Below, in pieces: positions 1-8,798 of a DNA stretch of 59,767 bases. The first letter of the stretch is position 1; each line of letters begins with the position of its first letter. The notes under the pieces were generated by a model. That model was given only the letters and a program-made list of their open reading frames with translations. It had not been told where the DNA came from and searched no databases. Made by a program: the position numbers and the translations under genes. Source of the DNA: CAZQKW01 sp964594075 (GTDB taxonomy: Bacteria > Desulfobacterota > WTBG01 > CAIYCZ01); NCBI GenBank assembly GCA_964594075.1, contig CAZQKW010000021.1:1-59767 (forward strand). The letters are read 5' to 3'.

Positions 1-203
1 TTATCGATATAAAAGTCGCTTTTTGCTTACTAAAAACCCAAATGATCGTATTTTTAAATGGTGCAGGGTTCATGAGAATGCGGAATGTAAATTGTCGAAT
101 TATAAATAAGTTTTATATAATGTCCGCAGGCCGCGGGCTTGCAATCCCCATTAACTTGACGCCTTGAATTTTAGATTCTTTGAACCCTTTTTATTGTTGT
201 CGT

Positions 204-1178
204 TTAACTTTTTATTATTTCCTCTACCGCCTGTTTAATCTTTTCCAGATTGGCGACAAATTCAGCATGCCAAGGATGATCCGGCCGTGTATCGATGAGC
301 CGTTTTGCAAGGTTTTCGCCGAAGTCAATAAGCACGGACAGTTTAAAAAAAAGATGTGAGTCGTCAAACAAATTCTGTTCTTCTTTGGTGAGAGCGTTCA
401 AATAATGCCCCTCAAACTGCTTTATCAATTCCTCATTGTCCTGACAGAAATGCATCAACAGCTTATAATAGTCAAGTGCACGGGGGAAATAGCGAATATG
501 ACCAATATCAAGGAGCACAATGTCACCCTCATTATTATATATGATATTGCCGGGATTTGGATCGCCGTGCGAAAGACTGAAGGTTGCAATGTTCTGTATG
601 GTTTTTTTCTGCCCTTTCATCCAATCAGTACATTTTTTTGCGAAAGCGGTGGAAGCCGAAGGGTCATAACGCCGCCATAGATGCAGTTTTCGCTGCGCCT
701 TTGCGATAAAATATTCAAACAGCCCGTTTTTCTGTGGTTTGGCAACTTCTCCCCATGTTTCTCTGGTAATACTGTGCAGGCGCACAAAAAACCGGGTTAA
801 TTCAGGAATCAATGCTGCCGTGCGCTGCATTTCAAACAGAGTCATTCCTATTATCCGTTCTTCGCAAATAATATGCATTCTCAACCAAGGGAGAATATTC
901 CGGTCTTCATACGCATATAAAATCTGGGGCACTCGCACATCCAGCTTCATCAGATGCTCGGCACACTGCACCTGTGATCTAAACCGCTTGTTACTGGTAA
1001 GCACTTTAACTACCAGCGGTGGCCCGTTTTCAAAAGTTAGGAAAAAAACAGACGAATGAATACCAAGATCAGTCGCCTCAAGGGTAAATTTTTTCTGGCG
1101 ATATCCCAGCGCGTCCCGAAGCGTGCCCGCAACAAAGCGTTGCGCCCGCTGCATAATAATTTCACTGTTGTGTTTCAT
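204..1178 (-). CDS. APH/choline-kinase-fold phosphotransferase-like protein
   Basis: This 324-residue soluble protein belongs to the aminoglycoside phosphotransferase (kinase-like) fold. Around residue 205 it has the Brenner motif HGDPNPGN, whose Asp and Asn are the catalytic base and metal-binding positions of the family. About 15 residues later comes LLDIG, at the position of the metal-binding Asp. The substrate cannot be read from sequence; family members phosphorylate antibiotics, sugars, choline or lipid precursors. It lies 74 bases downstream of the MsbA-like exporter on the same strand, so a role in envelope or LPS-core phosphorylation is possible, but that is inference. No good ribosome-binding site precedes the first ATG, and a second ATG lies eight codons further in. 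I see no features in the 203 bases beyond its stop. Confidence 0.7.
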   Translation of the reverse strand: MKHNSEIIMQRAQRFVAGTLRDALGYRQKKFTLEATDLGIHSSVFFLTFENGPPLVVKVLTSNKRFRSQVQCAEHLMKLDVRVPQILYAYEDRNILPWLRMHIICEERIIGMTLFEMQRTAALIPELTRFFVRLHSITRETWGEVAKPQKNGLFEYFIAKAQRKLHLWRRYDPSASTAFAKKCTDWMKGQKKTIQNIATFSLSHGDPNPGNIIYNNEGDIVLLDIGHIRYFPRALDYYKLLMHFCQDNEELIKQFEGHYLNALTKEEQNLFDDSHLFFKLSVLIDFGENLAKRLIDTRPDHPWHAEFVANLEKIKQAVEEIIKS

Positions 1179-1252
1179 GGCAGCAAAAATTGCTTACCGG
1201 TGCACACCGGGCCTGCAAAAGAGTATTGCTGCATCTGACGCAACGCATGTCA

Positions 1253-3010
1253 TTAACCGGCCTGCGCCATGGTATGTTTGTGCGGGGAAGGGATATTCTG
1301 GGTGGCGTCCATGGTGTAGTAGAGGCCTTTTTTCTGCAGCAATTCTTCGTGAGTTCCTTCTTCCACGATGGTTCCTCCAGAGATGACAATAATCCGCTGC
1401 GCAAAGCGAATAGTGGCCAGACGGTGGGCAATCATAATCGTGGTTTTCCCGTGCATGAGATTTTCTAAGGCGCTCTGCACTTCTTTCTCAGAGCGGCTGT
1501 CAAGAGAGGACGTGGCTTCATCAAGAATCAGAATGGGCGCGCCTTTCAATATGGCACGGGCTATCGCGATTTTTTGCCGCTGTCCGCCCGAAAGCCTGGC
1601 GCCCTGCTCGCCAATAATAGTCCGATAGCCCTGCGGCATGCGTTCAATAAAATCATGGGCAAAAGCCGCTTGTGCTGCCGCAATGACTTCTCTCTCTGAT
1701 TTTTTGTAACTGCCGTACGCTATATTGTTAAAAACGCTGTCATTAAACAGAATAATATCCTGCGTCACCAGTGCAATCTGCTCCCGAAGTGATTTGACGG
1801 TTCGTTCCTGAATATTTACCCCGTCAATAAAGATACCCCCTTCGGTCACATCATAAAAACGCAGCAGCAGATTGGCAATGGTAGTTTTACCGGCGCCACT
1901 CGGCCCCACAATCGCCAATACTTCGCCGGCTTTAATGGCAAACGTTACATTCCTGAGCACCGGTTTGTCTTCATACGCAAATGAAACATTTCTAAATTCA
2001 ATTGACGCGCGCAGCGGGGGCATAGGCGTTGCGTTCGGCTTATCCATAATATCGGGAAGGGTATCAAATATCGCGAAAACCCTTATCGCCGCAGCCATGG
2101 CTTCTTGAATCTGCTGGTTCACTTTATTGAGCGATTTAACGGGCTTGTAGAGCATTCCTAACGCAGCAACAAAAGAAAAAAACTGCCCCGTGGTGATATC
2201 GCCGCGTATGACGCTGGCCCCCCCGTAGTAAATGGTTGCCGCAGCCATTATGCCGCCAAAAATTTCCATGACAGGAGATGACAGGGCCATCACCTTGATG
2301 GTTTTGAGCTTAATGCGAAACAACCGGTTATTTTCTACGGCAAAACGCCGCGTTTCATACTCCTCCATGCAGAAGGCTTTGACGATGCGATTCCCGGAAA
2401 TGGTTTCGGTAAGAAACGTGCTGATATGGCCGATCTTTTCCTGGCTGCGGCGGCTGTAACGTTTACTCTTTTTTCCAAAGCGCGTCATGGGAAACAGCAC
2501 CCACGGTAAAATCAGAAAGCAGATAGTTGCCAGTCGCCAGTTTTGATAAAATGCTACTGCGGTAAGGCCAATAATAATGAAGATGTTCATGAAGACCTTG
2601 GCAATCGCATCAGAAACCGAACGCTGCAAAATCCCGATATCATTGGCAATTCGCGACATAAGCATGCCGGTTGTCATGCGATGAAAAAAGGCCAGCGAAA
2701 GTTTCTGCACATGCCGATACAGGGCATCGCGGATGTCGGTTACCACTCGGCTTCCGACATACCCCATGAGGTATTCCTGCCCATAGTCAAAAAGCCCCTT
2801 TAAAAAGTACGCAACGACCAGCGCCAGTGGAATCAGGGCAAGCATGGTGAGATCTTTTTTGAGAAAGATCTCATCGATCGCCGGCTTGACCAGGTAGGCA
2901 ATCAGGGCATTAATGCCGGAGAGCAGAATCATGCAGATGAGCGCAATAACAATCCGCTTCCAGTACGGCTTCACAAAGGTAAAAAGACGGCTGTATATAT
3001 GCATACTCAT
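1253..3010 (-). CDS. msbA: MsbA-type ABC exporter (fused membrane and ATPase domains)
   Basis: This is a 585-residue half-transporter of the type that flips lipid A core across the inner membrane. The first 310 residues form a six-helix ABC exporter membrane domain. The nucleotide-binding domain follows with Walker A GPSGAGKTT, a Q-loop VTQD, signature LSGGQRQK, Walker B ILILDEATSSLD and the H-loop IAHR. Length and order match MsbA and related lipid exporters. Other homodimeric exporters look similar, so the lipid A substrate is inferred from resemblance. The kinase-like gene follows directly, and the upstream 147 bases are unusually purine-rich. Confidence 0.85.
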   Translation of the reverse strand: MSMHIYSRLFTFVKPYWKRIVIALICMILLSGINALIAYLVKPAIDEIFLKKDLTMLALIPLALVVAYFLKGLFDYGQEYLMGYVGSRVVTDIRDALYRHVQKLSLAFFHRMTTGMLMSRIANDIGILQRSVSDAIAKVFMNIFIIIGLTAVAFYQNWRLATICFLILPWVLFPMTRFGKKSKRYSRRSQEKIGHISTFLTETISGNRIVKAFCMEEYETRRFAVENNRLFRIKLKTIKVMALSSPVMEIFGGIMAAATIYYGGASVIRGDITTGQFFSFVAALGMLYKPVKSLNKVNQQIQEAMAAAIRVFAIFDTLPDIMDKPNATPMPPLRASIEFRNVSFAYEDKPVLRNVTFAIKAGEVLAIVGPSGAGKTTIANLLLRFYDVTEGGIFIDGVNIQERTVKSLREQIALVTQDIILFNDSVFNNIAYGSYKKSEREVIAAAQAAFAHDFIERMPQGYRTIIGEQGARLSGGQRQKIAIARAILKGAPILILDEATSSLDSRSEKEVQSALENLMHGKTTIMIAHRLATIRFAQRIIVISGGTIVEEGTHEELLQKKGLYYTMDATQNIPSPHKHTMAQAG

Positions 3011-3039
3011 ATCAATATATGAAGGGCTTATGCTTTGTC

Positions 3040-3130
3040 AAGGCAACAAAAAGAAAGGTAAAAGGTGAAAAGGCAAAAAGAACAAAAGAGTAAAAAAGGC
3101 AAAGAGATTAAAAAGGAAATAAGCTCAGAA
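3040..3130. repeat. Purine-rich low-complexity intergenic tract
   Basis: About 90 bases between the MsbA-like gene and the photolyase-like gene consist almost only of A and G on the plus strand, in irregular units resembling aaaaggtgaaaaggc. No ORF or clear hairpin is present. It reads as a degenerate low-complexity spacer and has no assigned function. Confidence 0.5.
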
Positions 3131-3157
3131 GTGAATAAGTCAATAAACTCCACCGAT

Positions 3158-4258
3158 TCACCAGTTTATTCTTTCATCCAGCATCTTTTTAAGCTCGGCG
3201 CTTGAAGCCGGGGCAATGCCCAGCGAGCGCTTCCAGACAATCGGGCTTTCCATGCACAGATATATGAAGATGTCTGGAGAAAACTGCCGAAGCAAGTCCG
3301 CCATGCGCGCATACAGGTCAATACGCAGCGGTTGAAAATAGCGCATCTTGCCGTCAAGTCCCAGGACGAATTCTTCAGCAAAGATTTTAGTGGTGCTGAA
3401 ACGTTTCTTGCTGATGCCCTTCAGCGTCGGCATAAAACGCAACGCCCCCAAGCTCACCCAAACGATTGATGCGGCAGGTATGTGTTCGGCAATCAATTCA
3501 ACCACATGCAGGTACCCCTGTTCCCATCCCCGGTAATAAATGAGGGGGTCAAAATGAAAGCCGACCCGGTACCCCTCCTGAACAAGTCTTTGTGCCGCTT
3601 TAATGCGCTCTAAGACCGAGGCAGACGCCTGTTCTTCGGTGCGTGCAACCTCTTCAGAGTTGAGGGACCAGGATACAATAATACGGTCTCCATGGTTAAG
3701 ACCAAGCAGCGGCTCAATAGCCGCCGTCTTGGTTTTCAGCTCGAGGATGGCTCTGTTCTGACTATTTAGAAAACCAGCAATTACTGGCACAAAATTGGTC
3801 AGGTGTTCCAGGGCGAGACTGTCCATATATTCACCAGTCCCAAGCCTGACAATATTTTGGCTCTTAAAATTCGGGCTGGTTTCGAGCTCGTGCCACATAT
3901 CCTCAAGGTTTACATAAAGAGTAATGAACGGATTATTGAGATACGCTTGCAGCACACAATAGGAGCACTGCAACGGACATCCGGTGCCGGTATTGAGAAT
4001 CGTATAGCCGCAACACAGATATTTTTTGGTTCCCGGACAGGGTTCAAGAAATCGTCCCTTGTTGCGAACAAGAAGCAGCATTTTCGAAGCAGCCGCTTCT
4101 GATTCCTTCCAGTGCCGAAATTCATGGATCAATGTTTTAACGCTGCTGATATAATCAACAGGTATCGTCTTGCAGCGGCTCAAAATCTGCCTGGTAAGCG
4201 GCTCATGTTTGACCGATTCTTCTATAATAACGCGCTCCGGAACAAAGTGTATCAACAT
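3158..4258 (-). CDS. Spore-photoproduct-lyase-family radical SAM protein
   Basis: This is a 366-residue radical SAM enzyme. Around residues 89-96 it has the C-x3-C-x2-C cluster motif CPLQCSYC, followed by LQAYLNNPFITLYVN, which is characteristic of the SplB family. Spore photoproduct lyase repairs UV thymine dimers in endospore-formers. Relatives in non-sporulating bacteria are common and their substrate is unknown. Nothing in this window indicates sporulation, so DNA repair is family-based inference. The start codon overlaps the end of the upstream ParB-like gene by 7 bases, implying translational coupling. Confidence 0.8.
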   Translation of the reverse strand: MLIHFVPERVIIEESVKHEPLTRQILSRCKTIPVDYISSVKTLIHEFRHWKESEAAASKMLLLVRNKGRFLEPCPGTKKYLCCGYTILNTGTGCPLQCSYCVLQAYLNNPFITLYVNLEDMWHELETSPNFKSQNIVRLGTGEYMDSLALEHLTNFVPVIAGFLNSQNRAILELKTKTAAIEPLLGLNHGDRIIVSWSLNSEEVARTEEQASASVLERIKAAQRLVQEGYRVGFHFDPLIYYRGWEQGYLHVVELIAEHIPAASIVWVSLGALRFMPTLKGISKKRFSTTKIFAEEFVLGLDGKMRYFQPLRIDLYARMADLLRQFSPDIFIYLCMESPIVWKRSLGIAPASSAELKKMLDERINW

Positions 4259-5220
4259 ACCTCCAGCACATCATTGAAACTATTGTTCTTGATCAGTTTC
4301 AGTACATGTGTTGCTTTGTCTTCCAGTTCCTGCGTGTCTTGAAATTCTACGCGCAAACAAAAGGTGCGGCCTTCAAAAAAGGGCGGAGGCGCGAGCTGAA
4401 CCCCTGACGGCAGACGAAGTTTCTTGAGCTTCTGAGCAAAAATTTTTTCACGCTGGGTAAGCTGTGGAAATCTCATCTTTCTCAGACATGATCGCAACTG
4501 GTCTCCCTTCTGCGTGCGGTTAAGCTTCCCCTGATTCAGTATTTCCCGTATCGGAGGTGCGTTGAAAATTTCCTGATATGAGACATTGTCGCGTACAGAG
4601 ATATCGCTGCAGTAGGAAAACACTTCTTCCTGCTTCCCTGTGCTTAAATGAACCTGCGCCAGCAATGCCATAAAAGCGCGTCGGTCTGCAATGTCTCTCT
4701 GTGCCAGCTTCACAGCAACTGCACCAGCGAGCGTGCCGTTCGCCACTGCCTTTTGTATTTCTGCCTCTAAACCTGCGAGCGCGCGCAGGTGCTCAAGGGT
4801 TTTGTGTGTCGGAGGCAATCCCATGAGGGGCAAATAATCCCGTATAACGGTTTCTTCTGAAAAATAAGTGAGCAGCTTTGTCGTTGCATGAGCCAGCTCC
4901 AAGGGGTTGAGAATGCGGTGGGCAAGGTTGTCATATAACCCCAGAAGAAATATTTCAGACTCTTTCGTATCAGCGGCAATGACGTAAGCAGAAATTTTTT
5001 GCCAGCCGCAAGCTATACAGGCTGCTATTCTTCGATACCCGCAGACTATACTGTAATATTGCTTTATTGCATCAAAATAAAGATAGGGGGGATTCAGGAG
5101 CCCGATACGTTTTATTGATTTTTCCGGCAAGTTATTATTAAGAGTATCGGTGCTGATTAAAAATTTTTTTTCTTTCACGCATATTGCGGAAATCTCAATA
5201 GTTTTTAACGTATAGTCCAT
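4252..5220 (-). CDS. ParB/Spo0J-like DNA-binding protein coupled to the SPL-like gene
   Basis: The protein is about 322 residues. The N-terminal 100 residues resemble a ParB N-terminal domain, with CGYRRIAAC matching the ParB box that forms the CTP-binding pocket. A helical middle section follows, where ParB proteins carry a helix-turn-helix. No ParA partner is adjacent, so this is probably not a plasmid or chromosome partition pair. An upstream ATG at 5253 gives 333 residues. I prefer 5220 because a strong AGGAGG lies about 13 bases before it, inside the longer version. It overlaps the radical SAM gene by 7 bases, suggesting joint function. Confidence 0.7.
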   Translation of the reverse strand: MDYTLKTIEISAICVKEKKFLISTDTLNNNLPEKSIKRIGLLNPPYLYFDAIKQYYSIVCGYRRIAACIACGWQKISAYVIAADTKESEIFLLGLYDNLAHRILNPLELAHATTKLLTYFSEETVIRDYLPLMGLPPTHKTLEHLRALAGLEAEIQKAVANGTLAGAVAVKLAQRDIADRRAFMALLAQVHLSTGKQEEVFSYCSDISVRDNVSYQEIFNAPPIREILNQGKLNRTQKGDQLRSCLRKMRFPQLTQREKIFAQKLKKLRLPSGVQLAPPPFFEGRTFCLRVEFQDTQELEDKATHVLKLIKNNSFNDVLEVC

Positions 5221-5253
5221 GTGTGCTGTAAATCCTCCTGAGTATGGGAACAT

Positions 5254-5579
5254 CTTGTGTAATGTGCCTCTATTATAACCGCTTTTTCTTCCATTCCAAA
5301 GCTATTCTCCCTACCATAACACCATTAACCTCTTTTTTTCTTAAAAATAATCCAAGAATATGAAAAAAATAACCTGTTCGGTTTATTGACTGAAATTCCG
5401 TCGCATAGCATAATGGTTTTAATTAAATTTAGTCCATACTCAATTAGCCATATGCTCAAAGCGGGGGGAACTCCACAGGGGAGTGCACAAAACCGCCGGG
5501 AAGATTTATTGTGCTTCCAGGCGGCTTTGTGTTTTTATGAATTTTCAGAATTTTCCCAGGATATTTTAGTGTGGTTCGT
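5254..5579. other. Intergenic region between ParB-like gene and cytochrome operon
   Basis: These 326 bases hold no convincing gene. The only clear structure is the terminator hairpin at 5486-5531. The rest is AT-rich and probably contains the promoter of the minus-strand ParB-like gene; no unambiguous -35/-10 pair was recognised. Confidence 0.6.
5486..5531 (-). terminator. Intrinsic terminator of the cytochrome operon
   Basis: The arms CCGCCgGGAAG (5493-5503) and CTTCCaGGCGG (5514-5524) form an 11-position stem with one internal mismatch, extendable outward through cacaaa/tttgtg. On the minus strand the GC-rich stem is followed by TTTTG. It lies about 50-95 bases past the stop of the last operon gene. 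The plus-strand side also has a T run, so it could work both ways. Confidence 0.65.
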
Positions 5580-6026
5580 TTATGCGCTGGGATAATCCAT
5601 AGAATCTGCAATTTCACACAATTTTATATAAAACGTTTCCTGCGCCATTCCCGTTAGCAATGCACCGGTCATTTCGGCAATGTCAGGCGTCGCCGCTTCC
5701 CCATAATTGATAACAGCAGTCATATAGGCAACAACAAGATGCAGCACATCGGGAACATTTTTCAGCCTCGGATCAACCCGCAGTTCGCACTGTATGCCTT
5801 TTTTTGAAACACAATGGATTGGTTGAGCAAACTGGTGCGCATCCAGGCCATTTCGGTCAAAGACTATCGTGGTAGGATACCGCACGCATTCCCGGTCAGA
5901 CAAAAACAGATGCAGGTTCTGCGCCGTGAGCACTCCCCCCAATTTTCTTAGCGCCCGCTGCGCCGCATAGCGCGCATGTTCACACAGCGCAGTGTTAAAA
6001 GAACGCTCTCTGTTTTGCTTCTTCAT
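5580..6026 (-). CDS. Unknown protein at the end of the cytochrome operon
   Basis: I do not recognise this 148-residue protein. It has no signal peptide, membrane segment or heme motif, so it is probably cytoplasmic. It contains five scattered Cys and an acidic, helical C-terminal third. Its ATG overlaps the stop of the octaheme cytochrome gene (ATGA at 6023-6026), so the two are very likely co-translated. A maturation or regulatory role for the octaheme enzyme is only a contextual guess. Confidence 0.7.
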   Translation of the reverse strand: MKKQNRERSFNTALCEHARYAAQRALRKLGGVLTAQNLHLFLSDRECVRYPTTIVFDRNGLDAHQFAQPIHCVSKKGIQCELRVDPRLKNVPDVLHLVVAYMTAVINYGEAATPDIAEMTGALLTGMAQETFYIKLCEIADSMDYPSA

Positions 6027-7468
6027 TGGCGATAACGTGATTGAAACGCTTTCAGGCGCTGCTGCCGTTGGGCTGCTGTTGCCGGATCTATTTTGTTCAG
6101 GTACCAGGCATGGTTTTTCGTGTTAAGAATCTCTTCTATTCTGCGCAGCAACTTTTCGGCAGCGCTGTTCTGTGCCGCATTCTGGGAATGTTTGCCTTTT
6201 TCAGCCACTGCTTCAAGTTCCGGGATCATCTCAGAATAGAAATGCTTTGCCACCTCATAGGTACCGTGCCAGTGGGTATAGTCAGGCCCCATCATTGAAG
6301 CACCGTGCCGGGCGCGCCGACCCTCATGATGCCATATTTCATACCAGATAAAATCCAACTTGTTGGAAAATTTTGCCGGCTTTAGCAAGGGTTTCGCAAA
6401 TTCCATCAGCTCTAAGCCAGGCTTGGCAAATTTTTCGTGGTAGAGATCAATCAACGCATCATACTGGATATAAAACGAATTTATATAATCATCGCCATGG
6501 CAATTACGGCACACATCCTTCATGTTGTCACGTCGTTGATGCCAGCTTATTCGGGCTCCGGGAAGACCCATTTTCGCATCTGATACTTCAGGCCGGATAG
6601 AAAGTTCCGGACGGTTGTTCCAGCTAATGCGCAGCCCCACATCATGGGTAACCGGCTGCTTGGGCGTAGCACTCATATGGCAGGTGGCGCAGGACGGTGC
6701 CGCATTATAGTCTTCGCCCACCACCCATTTGGAATTTTCGATATTGGCCTTATTAATATTGGCGCGAAACGCAATGCCGTGCTTAGACTCGTTATAAATC
6801 TCCAACTGCGGATGGTCAGGTCCCAAATGGCATTTGCCACACGTGTCAGGATATCTGGCCTGGGCAGCAGAAAACCGATGCCGGGAATGACAGGCGCTGC
6901 AGGACCCTTCAGAGCCGTCGGGATTAATGCGTCCGATACCGGTATTTGGCCACGTTGCAGGGTCAAGTTTACCGTCTTTTAGAACTTTTACCTCGCTGCC
7001 ATGGCACTGCCAGCAGCCGCTTACCGCAGCAGCAGAATTCCCTTTGGGGAACGCCGGGGTTATAAAACCCTGATTCCCCTCCACGATTTCTGCGAGCTTA
7101 TTATCAAGAGAACCGAGAATGCGCCCTCCTTTCGCGTGATGGGACATAATAAATTCTCCGGTCTCCTTTTCATGGCACCGATTGCAGTCACGCGGACTTA
7201 CAATAGTGGCAATAAGCCGTCCCTCATGTGACAGGGCATCGGGATCCTTTTCGTCCGCCTTATGGCATTCATAACAGCCCACATTGGCGCGAAAATGCTT
7301 ACTTGCGCCCCATTGTTCGTAAATCGACGGCGATGCTTTTTTATGGCAATCAATGCACTGTGCAGACTCTTTTGAAATATCCGCCAGCGTGTATGCGTGC
7401 CCGGTCTTGAAAAAGATTGTAAGCGAAATACACATCACGGTGAAGTTGCGCAGCGTTATGTGCTTCAT
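6023..7468 (-). CDS. Octaheme cytochrome c, hydroxylamine-oxidoreductase (HAO) family
   Basis: This is a 481-residue exported protein with an N-terminal signal peptide ending near residue 25. It has eight CxxCH heme sites in order: CIDCH, CYECH, CNRCH, CWQCH, CSACH, CGKCH, CATCH, CRNCH. The C-terminal part contains ARHGASMMGPDYTHWHG followed by TYEVAKHFY, which I recognise as typical of HAO-like octaheme cytochromes including the reductive epsilonproteobacterial type. True HAO oxidises hydroxylamine through a Tyr-crosslinked P460 heme; relatives without the crosslink reduce nitrite or hydroxylamine. The linked quinone-reactive NrfC/NrfD-type genes favour a reductase fed by quinol. Whether the crosslinking Tyr is present needs an alignment. 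It shares an ATGA overlap with the downstream unknown gene. Confidence 0.85.
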   Translation of the reverse strand: MKHITLRNFTVMCISLTIFFKTGHAYTLADISKESAQCIDCHKKASPSIYEQWGASKHFRANVGCYECHKADEKDPDALSHEGRLIATIVSPRDCNRCHEKETGEFIMSHHAKGGRILGSLDNKLAEIVEGNQGFITPAFPKGNSAAAVSGCWQCHGSEVKVLKDGKLDPATWPNTGIGRINPDGSEGSCSACHSRHRFSAAQARYPDTCGKCHLGPDHPQLEIYNESKHGIAFRANINKANIENSKWVVGEDYNAAPSCATCHMSATPKQPVTHDVGLRISWNNRPELSIRPEVSDAKMGLPGARISWHQRRDNMKDVCRNCHGDDYINSFYIQYDALIDLYHEKFAKPGLELMEFAKPLLKPAKFSNKLDFIWYEIWHHEGRRARHGASMMGPDYTHWHGTYEVAKHFYSEMIPELEAVAEKGKHSQNAAQNSAAEKLLRRIEEILNTKNHAWYLNKIDPATAAQRQQRLKAFQSRYRQ

Positions 7469-7523
7469 CCCGGCCTCCTTTAAGGTAATTACGAGTGTAT
7501 AACATAATCAGCAGTTTGCACTT

Positions 7524-8792
7524 TTAGACCACCGGCGCCCCAGACAATGCCTGCTTAGTGCCGACTGCTTCGGGCTGGATTGACAACTCCCCTGATAGAA
7601 TCGGGATCGCAAGATGGATCATCCATGAATAGATAAGCAGCCCAAACGACCATATTCCCATACAAACAAGGGTTTCAGGTAGTGTGGGAAAATACTCAAC
7701 TATTTCACCCAGCGGCGTTGGCAAAAAGCCGGGAACGATCATCCCCATGCCCTTTTCAATCCAGATACCGACAAAGGAAAGGATACATGCTATATTCACA
7801 TACTCCATCTGTTTTGCCAATGCCGGAATAATAAGAATAATAGCGGCAATGGTTTCTATTGTTATGGCAAACCATATCCAGGGTCTCAATGCAGTATAAC
7901 CATTAAGGCCAAAAAACAGATACCGCGCCGAACTGGAATGAACCGATTCTGCATAGAATTCCTTAAATGCCTCGCAACTAAGAAGAAACAGATTTACCAA
8001 CAGGGAAATCGTCACGATCTGGCGAAGGATGTGGAGTGCTTCATCATCAATTTTATATATGGTAAAGCGCCGAATAATCTGAAAAGCAATAATCATGAGG
8101 CCTGGCCCTGCGGTAAAGGCAGAGCCAATAAAACGCGGCGCAACAATCGCCGCATTCCAGAATGGCCGTCCGACTAAACCCACATACAAAAAAGCGGTTA
8201 CCGTATGAATACTGATTGCCCATGCAATGGCAAGCAATACAAACGGCATGTAAAAAAGCGCTGATGGTTGTGCTTTTAGATAGCGCATATACAAAAGATA
8301 GCCGCAGATGTGCACATTAAGCACCAGATACCCAATAAGAACAATAACATCCCAGGAAAGCATGGAAATGGGAAAATTGAACACGCCAATAATGGGTGAA
8401 AGATGCCAGAAGCGGTCAGGCCGGCCCAAGTCAACATTAACAAACAGCAGACACATAACAATTGACGCAATGGCCAGAAGTTCACCCAGGATCACGACAT
8501 CGTGCAGATGTTTATTCTGATAAATATAGGCAGGTATCACAAGCATGACAGCAGCGGCAGCAAGTCCGACAATAAAAGTAAAATTTGCGATATATACTCC
8601 CCAGGAGACCTGATCGGTCATACCGGTAATTGCAAGTCCGTGTACCGTCTGTTGTGCATACGCATAAAGGCCTACCAGAGAAAAAATGGTAAGAATGGTC
8701 ATCCAGACATAATACCTGACACTGCCCAGGAAACTGAAACGGTAAATCCTCCAGAGAAAGATTAGGTAATTGCGCAGCATCAGCGGCGGCAT
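7524..8792 (-). CDS. NrfD/PsrC-family quinone-interacting membrane subunit
   Basis: This is a 422-residue, highly hydrophobic protein with about ten predicted transmembrane helices. It belongs to the NrfD/PsrC/DsrP family, which exchanges electrons between the quinone pool and periplasmic Fe-S subunits. The gene begins 6 bases after the Fe-S gene. An AAGAAAGG sequence abuts the first ATG, so initiation at a second ATG (8780, 418 residues) is also possible. It would anchor the ferredoxin-like and tetraheme partners in the membrane. Confidence 0.85.
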   Translation of the reverse strand: MPPLMLRNYLIFLWRIYRFSFLGSVRYYVWMTILTIFSLVGLYAYAQQTVHGLAITGMTDQVSWGVYIANFTFIVGLAAAAVMLVIPAYIYQNKHLHDVVILGELLAIASIVMCLLFVNVDLGRPDRFWHLSPIIGVFNFPISMLSWDVIVLIGYLVLNVHICGYLLYMRYLKAQPSALFYMPFVLLAIAWAISIHTVTAFLYVGLVGRPFWNAAIVAPRFIGSAFTAGPGLMIIAFQIIRRFTIYKIDDEALHILRQIVTISLLVNLFLLSCEAFKEFYAESVHSSSARYLFFGLNGYTALRPWIWFAITIETIAAIILIIPALAKQMEYVNIACILSFVGIWIEKGMGMIVPGFLPTPLGEIVEYFPTLPETLVCMGIWSFGLLIYSWMIHLAIPILSGELSIQPEAVGTKQALSGAPVV

Positions 8793-8798
8793 CCTTTC

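Noticed and set aside
1179..1252. Third copy of the structured element
   Set aside because: Only about 15 bases (tctgacgcaacgcatg) resemble the element; the conserved CGGTGCCGGGGTTG block is missing.
5386..5595. Plus-strand 69-codon frame
   Set aside because: It runs through the terminator hairpin and has no coding features.
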